From Cristatella mucedo (taxonomy: Eukaryota; Bryozoa; Phylactolaemata; Cristatellidae), in assembly GCA_009760855.2 (NCBI GenBank), contig WPIO01000199.1:312001-376000 (forward strand): 64,000 bases of DNA, written 5' to 3'. Below the pieces are notes generated by a model, which did not search any database, was not told the DNA's origin, and worked only from the letters and a program-made list of their open reading frames with translations. Within the stretch, counting starts at the first letter, position 1. Every line of letters starts with the position of its first letter. The position numbers and the translations under genes are program-made. Shown piece by piece: positions 20,500 through 32,165 of the stretch.

Positions 20500-22905
20500 T
20501 CACCATTAAATTAATGACCCAAAACAACTCTCATATACTCGACGGGTTTTCATCGCTGACTAGGTGCACTATGTGCCCTCACCCCGACAGCTACGCTAAA
20601 CCCAAGACATTCAAATAGTTACATCTTCTAAGAGAAAGTTTGAACAAGCCTGCAAACGATCAGCCCTGCTAGTCCAATGTGTAGACATGCTTGGACTACT
20701 GCAGATCAAACCAATCAATCACAGCAACGGCCAATTCTAGCTTATAGAAAGAAATTGTTGAATCCTTGATGCACGATCCAAAAATGCTGTTGTCTACTAT
20801 CAGTCACATCCCCACCTACTCCTAGATTAGCTCCTTATCTGGTGATACTTGTAATGAGCTTCCTAATTATGTCTATAGCTTTTTTGTCATCATGGTAGAG
20901 AAGATCAGAGAGTTTATCCCAAGGTTGGCAAAATTCCCTGTAGACACCTGTTAATTAAGTCAGTGGAAAACGTCAATGGCTGCAGAAAAGGAGGCTATGT
21001 GTGCCCTCATTGTGAAGTTCATATCCCAGTAAAGGAGGACTACGAGTCCGCTATACCCTATTCCCAAAGTCCTGCTTCTGGGATGCATGGACTTTCGGTG
21101 GCCATTCATAAATAACATTGCAAATACGTTATTAATTTCAGATCATGTTTTCTCACCTTTCAATAAGGCTTTTGTCAGGCTAGCACTTTTGAAAGCTAAA
21201 CTAGACCAAGAGAAATAGAGCGACCTCTGCCAAGTCTCCCTTCTACCGTTTCTGTTGAAGTCACTGAATCGAGTTGTGGCAGACCGGCTAAACTGTTATA
21301 TTTAAACCTCAAACCTGGCAACGAAGTTCCAGTCTGGCTTTACAGATAACCACTCAAAAGAGTCCGATTTGTTCAGCTTGTATAACGACCGCAGGAAAGC
21401 AGGCTTAGTTGGAGTTTCTCCTTACGTTTTTTATCATTCTTTTGGCGCTTTTGAGACTACCAATTGCCAAGTCCTTCTTGAATGCCTCTCATCTCGCCTG
21501 GGCATCACTGGCACAGCACTACAATGGTTTATAATATACCTCAGGGAAAGACTCTACAGCATTGATGTCAGTGGACAAACATCCCTAGAGGAATCACTGA
21601 AGTACGACTTACCTCAGGGCTCTGAGCCGACACGGAAACTCGAACAGTGGTGTATTAACAAAAATTTTAACGGCAGTCCTGTAAACAGGAAGGCTAATGC
21701 CAGTGCAGTGACGAGAACTGAAAAATGCCTTGAAAAAGATTGAGTTCTCTGAGGGCGGTATATCAGATATTCTAATACTATTATTATTTCACGGTTGATA
21801 TTCTCCTTCTTACCTATGTGATTGACAGGCGAATTCATGAATTTCACTTAAGTGATGCTGATGACACTTAGTTGCACCGTTGCTATGATCACTTCAGCCC
21901 TCCAGCACGTCTAATTCTTTCAACTCCTTTTCTGGATGCATGTATGGCAGCAAACATCTCAAATTTAATTACAATAGAATGAACTAGTTACGAGTAATCC
22001 AAGTGTGATTCGGAAATTGGGTAACTAAATACTTGAAATAGGCTCTGCCAGCATATCTCTTGTTGCATCTGCACGAAATCGTGATGACCGGTTCCAAAGT
22101 GCCCTTTTGTTTGACGACCCCATCAGCTCCACAATCAAGTTTGAGCACTTTTAGCTACACGACATTGCTCAATATATGGGTTTTCCAAGACTAGTATACA
22201 ACATCTACACGGGTCCATGCACGTATGCAACTTATCTCGGCTTCTGTAACTCACTGATACTGTTCGATTCCCTTAACCGGCCTGTGCAATCAGGTTACAG
22301 TTTGTGCCTAACTCTGCAGCAGGACTTGTCTGTCGTAAGCATCACAGTTTCCATATGACACCACCTCTTACCGATCTGCACTAGCTCTTGGTCAAGCAGG
22401 GTATCAAAAATCAAGGCTATGTCTCTCACTGTTAGGTGCTTCATTCTTGTTTCCAGCTTACCTATCAGATCTACTCCTTTACCAGGAAAAGCATCGTATC
22501 CCATACTTTTCGGATCTAATGGTTTACCAATGTCTCATACGAACTTCAAATCTAGTGGAGACCAAGCCTTCAGTTCGAATGCTTTCAAAGCTTGGAACTC
22601 ACTTGCCAGTGACAGCGTGACATCCCCATACTCACTGCATTTAAAAAGAAACTAAAAACGCAAATATTTATCTAAGCATTTAGTGTGATTTTCCTTTGTG
22701 TGCTTATGTGTGCTGACACTGTGGAAGCTGGTACAAACTATGTTTGCTTGCTGACCCTTTTCTTGTCACCTCTCACCATTTTATGCTTGTTGACATTGAG
22801 CATGCTTCGACAAACCATTTAATCCTGCTTCCTCTACAGCACATGCAAACTGCCAAGAAAGATATTATTTTCTGATGGCACGTTACAAACGTGTTAATAT
22901 TATTA
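20500..22905 (+). mobile_element. LINE family A copy A8, with nested insertion
   Basis: The longest degraded family A copy. A weak endonuclease-end and linker region lies at 20640-20960 (CVDMLGLLQ, then a REFIPRLAK-like linker), RT from 21130 (FKKAL-like) through ECLSSRLGITGTALQWF at 21480-21530, and post-RT segments to 22655. An ATT-poor 3' end is at 22840-22905. Many stops and shifts. The RT is interrupted at about 21625-21785 by a small nested element. It lies antisense to the receptor exons. Confidence 0.75.
21625..21788 (+). mobile_element. Small nested insertion with LINE-like tail
   Basis: This ~165-bp segment splits the RT between the PQGS motif and the FTVYTLPL equivalent (TCACGGTTGATATTCTCC resumes at 21788). 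It ends with GATTGAGTTCTCTGAGGGCGG, then ATATCAG and an ATT-rich tail, the same terminus used by family A. It may be a short nonautonomous element that borrows the LINE 3' tail, or a severely truncated LINE copy. Confidence 0.55.
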
Positions 22906-22915
22906 AACAACTTAC

Positions 22916-23060
22916 TTGCTTTGCAATGCCTTACCTGAATCGTTTTCTTCGAGAGTTAAAGTTTGACGATTTCTCTTATCTACAATAATTGCAAACATGC
23001 GGGTCACATTTGAAGGCAGGCCACTCACACAAATAAGCCTGTCACTTTGTCCTAATAACC
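22916..23060 (-). CDS. Candidate Ig N-terminal half-exon
   Basis: Acceptor TAATACTGCACAG (weak tract), phase 1. One frame reads LLGQSDRLICVSGLPSNVTR and then IIVDKRNRQTLTLEEND, an Ig A-B-C-like pattern with the G-x-S-x-x-L-x-C motif. Two donors exist: AAGCAA|GTAAGT at 22916 (phase 2, the class seen in R2 N-halves) and GATTCAG|GTAAGG at 22935 (phase 1). The strand before the Cys is short for an Ig domain and the usual Trp is not evident. It lies only 370 bp downstream of the R1 stop codon. Confidence 0.35.
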
Positions 23061-23430
23061 CTGTGCAGTATTACTTGTTCTACAAATGGCCTTGGCAGTG
23101 GGCTAGGTTGAATATTTTTGCGAACGGGTGACGAACCCAGTTGTACATATTGCTTCAGTATGATGGGAGGGGGCTAACTTTTTGAGCCACTAGTCATGCA
23201 CCCGGCGACAATAATAGGCAGGTCTGGAGATCAATTTGAGGATTACTGAATGCAATCAATCACAGATGAAAGGATTGGTTATTATAAACTATTTAAAAGC
23301 ATTAAAATGTGAGACAGTAGACTTATAGGCTGGCATATGTGTTGTCTTACAGAGAGGTAGAGCTAACAAAACAATGGGCACCGTTTCAATGTCGAAAATC
23401 TTGGATCTTGAGATTTGAGGATCTTAGCGA

Positions 23431-23588
23431 TTAGTCGGGGTAAGAGGCAAAAGCACGGCAAATGCACCAGCCGATCTTCCAGATGGCAATGCAAAGCACA
23501 ATGAAGATTGCCATGAAGACCACGAATACCAAGATGGCGATTGGAATGAAGATGCTGCAGTCCACGGAGGTGCTGGCCGTCGTTCCAA
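23431..23588 (-). CDS. Model R1 exon 4: transmembrane segment, 15-residue tail and stop
   Basis: A strong acceptor (CTGCTCCTTCTTTATAG) enters in phase 1. The frame has 51 codons and TAA at 23431-23433. A short Thr/Ser stalk (GTTASTSVDC) leads to a 25-residue helix (model residues 221-245, starting IFIPIAILVFVVFM), then the tail KIGWCICRAFASYPD with two cysteines. There is no death domain, kinase or ITAM-like motif, so the protein would signal through a partner or act as a decoy or adhesion receptor. With exons at 31427, 35540 and 40112 it closes a 260-residue type I membrane protein. No clear AATAAA was seen in the next 500 bp of the minus strand. Confidence 0.7.
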
Positions 23589-25655
23589 CTATAAAGAAGG
23601 AGCAGGCGACATCAGATCAACTCTTCACTTTTAAAGAGTTCAGTAATTGAGAACGTTAATGGCTGACGTGTCAGCTCTCATTCAACCAGCAACATAGCGT
23701 ATTAACACTAACTCCTGCAGTGCAGTGCAGTCAACAAAATCTGAAGACATATACAAATATGCTGCGACAAACACCAATGCAGCATTGGTACTTGCATGCA
23801 ACAAGTAGTGATGCTTTCCAGGCTTGTTTTTTTGTCATCAAGAGTTAGCTAATGCTTTGAATTACGGTTTTCCAGGCAATGGGAAGTAGTAAAATATATT
23901 TTTAATTTAGGATAGTCAAAATATACCACTCAATTTTATTCTTAATATTCCTGATGAAAATATTAAAATTAGAAATACATATCATTGAGATATCATTACA
24001 GCATTAAAAGACCTCAATAAAGTTTTGACATTAGCTAGATCGTTTAATATTCCTAATTTGAATCCATACCGCACTGTTACATTTTAGCTATGGCGGTAGA
24101 CGGCAGGAAATGTATGCGATCCACTGCAATACACTCTAAGAAAAAACTTTATATCTGAAATCGGGAGTTTAAACTCAAAATGTAAGTTAGTATTAGGGCA
24201 CTGCCACTGTTATAAGGTACCGAGCAAACTAAATGCCACTTTGCTCACTTTTCTCGTGCAAACGTGCATTACAGACATGGGTCACTATCATAATCCATTG
24301 CGATCCATCAGAAATTGGCTGAAAAAAGCTCCCAAATGGGTTATGTAGCTGGGTTGCCGTCGTCTCACGCTAAACTATCCCTCGTACGAACCTACACATT
24401 TTTGTTCCTTAGGCAAGTGCGTTCTAATCCAACCAGTGAAATCACTGTAATCAAATGCAATGGTATGGGCTTGGAGTTTAATCCATTTAAATAAATCAAC
24501 AAAGAACGCAAGCATGATGTTGGAAACTTTGTGGTACATGTGAAAGATATGCAACAATGTGGATCGCTGCAGTACATTGTGAATTTTCAGCCCATTTGCT
24601 AAAGAACCCCTAAAGTGATATGACTTGCAATTGGCTTACCATGTAAATTATACATATGGTAAACGACGAAAATCACTTCCAAATCGAGCTTACAATAATT
24701 AATTTAATGTATACTTTCGTCCTATTTAAGTGGATTTGGGTGGATTGAGGTGATTTAAATTATCTTGAAAGGGCACACTACAGTTAAATATGTGCCTCCT
24801 AAATGGTCCCTCTTGATCCTTTTAACATGACACCCATCACAGCTGGGTCATCAAAAAGACTATCGCCAAGTGCATAACGTAATCGCGACATCAGCAACTA
24901 GTGGGAGTGGACTGGCTCTATGATGGACACACTCAGGTACTCAGAACCTACGCATGTATTCAGGCTGATTATGAATTTAAAATGAGCATAAGCTTGAAAA
25001 GTTCCCTGACAGAACGCAAGGCTTGCAGTATCCACTTAATCGTAAATTGAAATGAATATCAAATAGAAATACCATCACAGTAGTTAAGCCAGATAGAGTA
25101 TATGTAGGCAGCTTAGGCACCCATTGGCGAGTTATCGTACTTGCAGGTTATTTCAAACGCATGCACATACCATGCAAACTGCATTCTACATTTCAATATG
25201 ACATGTTGGCTACACAGGAGCCAATCATCTATGTACCTGCATCTTAATTGCAAAATGTGCACCTTCAAAATGGATATCCTGAGACATGATTTTATAAATT
25301 CAGCTGTCAACAGACAGCGAGTTGAGTTTATACCTGCCACCACGCAGGTTGGCAAACCAATGTGCCCCTCTATTGCTTCTACTGGCAGCCATTGCTACTG
25401 ACTGAGGTGGCATACTGAAGATCAGTACAGATATTTTGGGCAACTTTCTAACCGCGATGATGATAGTGCCCGACAACCATGCGACCTTTAGCAGAAGGTT
25501 TATGCAGCATCAAAAAGTAAAGCTCGCAACAAAAGTCATAAAAGGTGATTATAGTATAGGATAATTGTATTTCGCATACACATTCATTTGCCGTTAAAAG
25601 CCAGAAATTAATTTAGGGACAACTGATAGTTTCCCCCATAAAGAGAGAGCAAGGG
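23589..25655. other. Intronic sequence, no confident feature
   Basis: Under model R1 this is part of intron 3. Minus frames at 24375-24557 (a DFTGWIRT segment) and 25113-25355 (cysteine-rich) were inspected. Neither has splice sites of fitting phase. Confidence 0.4.
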
Positions 25656-25659
25656 ACCA

Positions 25660-27655
25660 AGGTATCTGCTGGTTGAAGCTGCTTGAGCCGAGTAGGACGG
25701 AAGATTTAGCACGACACCACAACTCTAATAGCCTGATCGAACCACGTCTCCAAAGAAAGACCATCCCCGCGATGACAACATCCCCACTAGAATGCTGTTT
25801 CCCATTCCTGGCTGCATCTCAATGTCTACATTCAAACAGGTCACTAGTGATCTAGTCCTGAAGGTCGTATCTCAATCAAAGAAGACAACAAGTCCTCTGG
25901 ACCCTGTTCCCACTGTCCTGCTCCTATGTTGCATTGATCTGCTGCTGCCATGCAAAACTAAAATCGTTAATATTTCATTAGCCTCAGGTCAGGTCTCAGC
26001 ACCATTCAAGAAAGCTGTAGTCAGGCCACTTCTCAAGAAAGCAACACTAGACCAAACGGACTTAAGCAGCTACCGCCAAGTCTCCCTTCTACCATTCCTA
26101 TTAAAGATACTGGAACGCGTAGTGGCTGACAAGCTGCACTCATATATCAAAACCTCACACCTTGCTAGTAAGTTCCAGTCTGGCTTTAGAGCTCATCACT
26201 CCCCAGAGTCAGCATTGCTTAGGGTATACAACGATCTACTTAGAAATGCAGATAACCATACAGTGTCTATGCTTGTTTTGCTCGATCTTTCGGCGGCTTT
26301 TGATATCACCAATCACAAAGTTCTTCTAGAGCGCCTCTCATCTCGCCTGGGCAATACTGGCACTGCTCTGCAGTGGTTCAGGTTCTATCTAAGTGGCTGA
26401 CTCCATAGTACTGACGTGAATGGACAAAGATCATCCGAGGTATCTCTGAAACAAAGGGTACGTCAGGGCTACGTGCTAGCTCCGGTTCTTTTCACGGTTA
26501 ATACTCTCCCTCCAGCTGATGTGATTGCCAAGCACTATCTAGGCTTTCACTTCTATGCAGACGACATTTAGTTGTACCTTTCCTTTGATTCCTCCCAACC
26601 TTCGAGCACCTCAAATTCTCTCAACTCACTTGCTGCATGTATAGATGGCATCTGCATATGGAAGGCAGCTAATTTTCTAAAACTAAACGATGATAAAACT
26701 AAATAACTAGTTATGAGCAAACCCAGTGTGATTGACAAACTAGAAAGGCTGACTCTCAAAACGGGTTCTGCCAACATATCTCCAGTTGAATCAGCTCGAA
26801 ATCTAGGTGTCACATTCAAACTCGACCTCTCGTTAGACAACCATATCAGCTCCACAGTCAAATCTGCCTATTTTCAGCTTCATAACATTGCTAAAAATCG
26901 GGCTTGTTTAGATAAGGATACCACGTCCAAGTTGGTCCATGCATTCGTGACCTACCGCCACGACTCCTGCAACTCACTGCTTACTGGCCTACCAGCATGT
27001 GAGATCAGGCGATTGTAGCGAGTGCACAACTCTGCAGCTAGGCTTGTTTGTCGTAAGCGCAGCAGTTGCCACATTACTCCACTTCTCGCCGACCTACACT
27101 ACCTACCAGTCAAGCAAGGGATTGACTTCAAGGTTTCGTCGCTCACTTTTAGGTCACTTCATTATTTGGCTCCAGCCTATCTCTCAGATATACTCCCCCA
27201 CCAGGCCAAGCATCGTACCACCTGCTTTTTGGAATCCAACAGTCTACAAATACCTCGTCCAAACGTCAAATCTTTTGGAGACCATGCATTCACTTCATAT
27301 GCTCCCAAAGCCTGAAAATCCCTTCATACCTGCGTCAGAACATCCCCTTACCTGACCACATTTAAAAAGAATTTTAAAACACACCTATTTAGGACAGCAT
27401 TTAGTGGGTCCCTATGATTTTTCCTTCATGTGCTCATTACTACTGACACTGTGCATGCTGCCACTAATTACATTTGAATGCTAACCCTGTGCATGTCACC
27501 CAGAACCATGCTATTCATTTTTTTGTTAATAAAGCATGATAGAACTCACCATTCAATTGCATTTCCCTTTGCAGCAAATGTGAAGCACCTAGAGAGAGAT
27601 TGAGTTCTCTGAGGGCACTTTATTAAGTGCATTGTTATTGTTATCATTATTATTA
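25660..27655 (+). mobile_element. LINE family A copy A9
   Basis: Extends from upstream of the RT (CATCCCCACTAGAATGCTG at about 25770, homologous to the start of A1) to the 3' terminus and a T/A-rich tail at 27625-27655. The frame is intact for 202 residues (25792-26400) and then broken repeatedly. The catalytic box region at 26555-26570 reads YADDI, then a stop. It forms a tail-to-tail pair with A10, 220 bp away. It lies antisense in intron 3 of model R1. Confidence 0.85.
25792..26400 (+). pseudogene. LINE RT N-terminal part
   Basis: A 202-residue frame with the family motifs KKTTSPLDPVPTVLLL, AVVRPLLKKATLDQ, a YRQVSLLPF variant of YRPVSLLPF, FQSGFRAHHSPESALLRVYN and LLDLSAAFDITNHK. It stops at codon TGA where other copies continue SGRLQS. 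It is part of an RT polyprotein that is missing its endonuclease. Confidence 0.8.
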
Positions 27656-27659
27656 AAGA

Positions 27660-27875
27660 CTAGTGTAGAGGAAAGGACTGCCGATTAAAGCCGAAGTCAA
27701 TTGTTGCTTAATTAAGCTACACAGATGATAATAACGACTGAGACCAATACTGAATCCTTAATTTATAAGAGCTAGCAATTAAGATTACAAGTTATTCATT
27801 TACATTTTATTTATTTTTATTATTTTATTTATTTTATTTTCATTTACATTTTATTCATGAGAAACCAGATAATAT
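27660..27875. other. AT-rich spacer between inverted LINEs
   Basis: Contains an ATTTTATTTATTTT-type run at 27800-27855. It is the spacer between convergent copies A9 and A10. Confidence 0.5.
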
Positions 27876-29345
27876 TGATAATAATAATACACTTGATAAA
27901 GCACCCTCAGAGAACTCAATCTCTTTCTAGGTGCTTTGCATTTGCTGCACAGGGAAATGCAATTGAGTGGTGAGTAAAATCATACTTGATTAACAAACAA
28001 AATGAATGATATGTTTAGGGGTGACATGCACAGGGTCAGCATGCAAATTTGGTTAGTGGCAGCATGCAGTCTCAGCATGCATAAGCAGATCAAGGACGAA
28101 TCACAGGGACCCACTAAATGCTGCCCTAAATAGGTGTGTTTTTAAGTTCTTTTTTTAATGTGGTCAGGTCAAGGAATGTTCTGAAGCAGGTCGGGAGTGA
28201 GTTCCAGGCTTTGAGGGCATACGAACTAAATGCACGGTCTCCAAAGGATTTCAGGTTTTTAGGAGGTAATTTTAGAATGTTGGATTCCAAAAAGCGGGTG
28301 GTACTATGCTTGGCCTGATGGGGGGAGTATATCTGAGAGATAGGCTGGAGCCATAGAATGAACTGACCTAAAAGTGAGCGACAAAACCTTGAAGTCATTC
28401 CGTGTCTTGACTGGTAGGCAGTGCAGTTGGCAAGAAGTGGAGTAATGTGGCAACTGCAATGCTCACGACAGACAAGCCTAGCTGCAGAGTTTTGCTCTAG
28501 CTGCAGTCGCCTGATCGCTCATGCTGGTAGGCCAGTAAGCAGTGAGTTGCCGAAGTCGAGACGGGATGTCACGAATGCACGGACCTACATGAACGTGGTA
28601 TCCTCATCGCAACAAGCTCCGAATTTTAGCAACGCTATGAAGCTGAAAATATTAAGATTTGACTGAGGAGCTGATACGGTCGTCTAACGAGAGGTCACTT
28701 TGGAATATGACACCTAGATTTCGAGCTGATTCGACCGGGGATATGCTAGCAGAGCCAATTTCGAGCGGCAGCCTTTCTAGTTTGTCAATCACACTGGGTT
28801 TGCTCATAACTAGTTATTATTTTTATCATCGTTTAGTTTTTGAAAATTAGCTGCTATCCATATGCGGATGTCATCTATACATGCAGCAAGTGAGTTGAGA
28901 GAATTTGAGGTGCTCGAAGGCTGGGAAGGCTCAAAGCAAAGGTATCACTGAGTTTCATCTGCATAGAAGTGAAAGTCTAGATTGTGCTTGGCAATCACAT
29001 CAGCAAAAGGGAGAGTATAAACTGTGAAAAGAACCGGACCTAGCACCAAGCTCTGAGGTACCCCATATTTCACAGGTACCTCAGATGATCTTTGTCCATT
29101 CAGGTCAATGCTCTGGAGTCTGCCGCTGAGACAGGGCCTGAACCACTGCAGAGAAGTGCCAGTGATGCCCAGGCGAGATGAGAGGCGCTCTATAAGAACT
29201 TTGTGATCGGTGATATCAAAAGGTGCCGAATGATCGTGCAAAACAAGCAGAGACACTCTACCCACGTCTGCATTCCTAAGTAGGTCGCCGTATACCCTAA
29301 GCAAGGCTGACTCTGTGGTGGGATTAGCTCTAAAGCCAGACCCTA
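27876..29345 (-). mobile_element. LINE family A copy A10
   Basis: Family 3' terminus at 27885-27950, then 3' UTR, C-terminal tail and RT up to FRANPTTESALLRVYGD; the element begins at about 29345. The catalytic box reads YADET (28970-28985). Several frameshifts. It is inverted relative to A9 over about 1.4 kb. Its 5' end is fused in frame to host sequence that may itself be an exon (29407-29603). Confidence 0.85.
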
Positions 29346-29406
29346 GCTGCTGCTTTGCTCGGCACTTTCCTTCCTGAGGCCGGTGGAGCACTGCACCATT
29401 TACTAC

Positions 29407-29603
29407 CTTTCGTCGAAGATCATAATAACTTGAGCGTTGCTGCATTTCATTCGAAATTACGATGCCAGAGTTCAGGCATTTTAAATTGTGAATTGCGAAT
29501 TGCACAGGCACTAACACATTCTTTGTACAGTGCTTCTTCGCAATTGCCACGCGTATAGACGCATGTGTACATGCAATAATGAGTTTGTCGACAAACCTGT
29601 CAC
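29407..29603 (-). CDS. Candidate exon of unknown family
   Basis: A strong acceptor (GAACTCTTTTGGCTCTAG) enters in phase 1. The frame reads 65 codons beginning DRFVDKLIIACTHASIRVAI and containing KKHCTKNVLVPVQ and LKCLNSGIVIS, ending at CGACGAAAG|GTAGTA (phase 0). If the true donor is AATG|GTGCAG at about 29397, the exon would be phase 1-1 and could be inserted between the FN3 and TM exons of model R1. No family is recognised and the donor is weak. Confidence 0.3.
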
Positions 29604-29839
29604 CTAGAGCCAAAAGAGTTCCTTCACCCTAGAATTGACCATTTCTTTGACGTTTCGTGCAGCACTATCCAAGATGGCCCCTTAAATATACGAATGGTAC
29701 TAGAGAGATAAGTCTAAACTAAATCTTAATTAATCACCTTCAGAAAATTAATATAAGTCTACCCATATAAGGTCGTTAAACTGTGAAAAAATTTCATATA
29801 TTTAACCGAACACAGACAAAAACTTCACTAAGCTTTAGT

Positions 29840-30389
29840 TCCGTGCAATGCATATTACCACTATTGTAAATAGGAATAGGCTTACACTTTTCAGGTATAA
29901 ACCACTTATTGGCTACCTGGAGCAGCACCATAGTTTTCACATTCACTGCATATGCTTTGGAGCTGGCAGTGTTTTAAATGCAGCTAAGGTATCTCAAGCG
30001 GTTTGAAAATTGCCATTATTCACCAATCACTTCAGAAATGGCCACATCAGAAGGTAACAGCTATGCACTGGTAAAACCTGTCTTGACGTGGTTAACCCAC
30101 CCCCTATAGCAACCCCTACCCACCTGTTATGCCTGCCCACTGTTGCCACCACCTATCTTATGCTGCTACCCCTATCCCATGCTGTGGCCTACGTCTGGAT
30201 TCTACCACCTCCTGCTGCAACCTTTAACCCGTACAGTAGCCTCCTGCTACAACCACCTCCACTAAAAACTACCACTCCCTGCTGCAGTCTCAAACCTCTC
30301 CTGCCACCCCTCGGCTACATGAGCCTGCTATTGCCAAGCTAAAAAAGACTATTGAAAATCTCTCTCTGTGACTCTCTCTCTCTCTCTGA

Positions 30390-30422
<33 letters not shown>

Positions 30423-30925
30423 CTCAAACGTTACAGATCCTACTGGATGCAGTATACACACCCCAGGTGGCATAGTACACATTTTCTGTATAACTTATTC
30501 ATAATAATGATAAAAACATGTAGTGATTATTTTGCAGCACAGTAGGTAATCTGTAGTACCATATAGTTCCCTGTAATAACCTACAAGAACTAAAACCTTG
30601 CAGAGGTGCTTTACAACTCTCTTCAAGAGCAGACATAACAAAGGGTTAATGGCATGCATGCCATCACACTTTAACAAATAGTAAAAAAGAAAGCAAATGC
30701 GATGCTTAGGTCAGCATGCTAAAGCAAAAAAGCAGTCACTCATGACCAGTGTGAGTAGAACCTTTGATTAGTAAAATGCGCAGGTAAGCACACGTAGCAG
30801 GTGGGAATGAAGCTAAAAGACAAATTCACTGGGCTAACCGGAGCACATGACTTTTTACCTAAAAATTGTATGATGTAAGTCTGGATACAGGCTGCCACTG
30901 AAAAATCTAGCAAGTTGTGGATGTT
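29840..30925 (-). repeat. Dispersed repeat family C, copy C1
   Basis: Diverged but collinear with 33100-34380, both oriented alike. Shared blocks include TAACAGCTATGCACTGG, TATTGCCAAGCTAA, AACCTACAAGAACTA, CAGCATGCTAAAGCAAA and CACTGGGCTAACCGGAGCACATGA. From C2 the high-coordinate end looks like an L2-type LINE C terminus, so this is probably a LINE 3' region. It contains a CT then TA microsatellite at 30357-30420. Confidence 0.7.
30357..30420. repeat. (CT)n / (TA)n microsatellite
   Basis: Compound dinucleotide tract inside repeat C1. Confidence 0.9.
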
Positions 30926-31426
30926 ATTTCTATTTATTTTATTAGATTTTATTTATTGTTATTTCAAGATTTTCTTCTATTTTATTGGCATGCCAATATG
31001 CCAATATTGGCTAACACCTGACATAGTAACGATCAGTAGGCTCCCACCAGCCCACGGGCACTTTACTGTGCTTCGCACGTGGTATAGCCAAATAGTGTGG
31101 ACGAGGGGCTGAACAGACATGCATGAGTTACCGGCTGGGCGATACAGCATGGCCGATAACAGCTGAAGTCTTTGCAAGGCTATCGTATGGAAGGCAGGTC
31201 AGCACTGATGCCAAACCCAAGCTTAAGCCTTTGCCCCAAACTGGGCAGAAATGCAGCACGTGGGATGATGGCTTCATACAGCTCTGCCTGCTTAAAAAAT
31301 ACTAGCCTTCATCCTACTGCTGCTTGGGACCATGCAACTGCTTCGATGGACTCACTGTACGACAATGCAGCTCTTCAGCTGGACATGCAGCTGGTGCCTC
31401 GAAGCCAGTGCACTGCTGCCACTCAC

Positions 31427-31714
31427 CAGCCTCCTGGGTACGCTCATGCACGACATTGGAGTGCGGACTTTCACCCATTCTTGTGCGCAATGTTAGGCTG
31501 ATGCTGTACAGTGTGTCCGGCACGAGGCCTTCGAGGACATATGCCTCCTTCGGCTGCACCACGGACATATTCAGAAGCTGCTGGGTGGATGAGTTCACGT
31601 AGATCTCGTAGCTGAGTAGGCTGCTGCTGTCGATGCCCTGAGGCCGCTGCCATGTCAATGTCAGATTTCTCGTGCTGCGGGCAATTGCATGAAGCAGCTC
31701 CGGCGCATGTATTA
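31427..31714 (-). CDS. Model R1 exon 3: fibronectin type III domain
   Basis: Acceptor CCTATGTTTTCAG, donor GAGGCTG|GTGAGT, 288 bp, phase 1 at both ends, the usual form of a one-exon FN3 module. The 95 codons include NLTLTWQRPQG (strand B, Trp), SYEIYVNSS (strand C), YVLEGLVPDTLYSISLTLRT (strands E-F, with the L-x-P-x-T-x-Y signature) and a G strand. FN3 modules act in extracellular ligand binding or as spacers. Three N-glycosylation sequons are visible. It joins in frame to the TNFR exon at 35540 upstream and to the TM exon at 23588 downstream. Eph receptors also combine cysteine-rich and FN3 modules, but no kinase or ephrin-binding exon is seen here. Confidence 0.85.
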
Positions 31715-31784
31715 CTGAAAACATAGGGAAAATTCCAACACGTTCGACGGGCATGGCCAAGCAAGTTGCGGCCCCTCACATAGT

Positions 31785-32165
31785 AATAATAATAATAATT
31801 GTGCACTTGATAAAGCACCCTCAGAGAACTCAATCTCTCTCTAGGCGCTTTACATTTGCTGCAAAGGGAAATGCAATTGAATGGTGAGTAATATCAGGCT
31901 TGATAAATAAACAGAATGAATAATATGGTTAGGGATGACATGCACAGGGTCGGCATGCAAATGTGGTTAGTGGCAGCATGCACAGTGTCAGCACCCCTAA
32001 GCACATGAAGGACTAATCATAGGGACCCACTAAATGCTGTCCTAAATAGATGTGTTTTTAAGTTCTTTTTAAATGTGTTCAGGTGAGAGGATGTTCTGAC
32101 GCAGGTCAGGAGGGAGTTCCAGGCTTTCGGAGCGTACGAACTAAATGCACGGTCTCCAAAGGATT
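31785..32165 (-). mobile_element. LINE family A fragment A11
   Basis: (AAT)n tail at 31785-31800, conserved 3' terminus, 3' UTR and the last 50 codons (KSFGDRAFSSYAPKAWNSLL to LFRTAFSGSL). It is truncated at about 32165 against unrelated sequence. It lies parallel to model R1 in intron 2. Confidence 0.9.

Noticed and set aside
24375-24557. Ig C-terminal half (DFTGWIRT)
   Set aside because: Lacks the cysteine of the motif and a donor site.
25113-25401. Cysteine-containing ORFs as an Ig or other exon
   Set aside because: Both strands are open; the only donor is a GC-type (CCTGCAAGT) and no acceptor of fitting phase was found.
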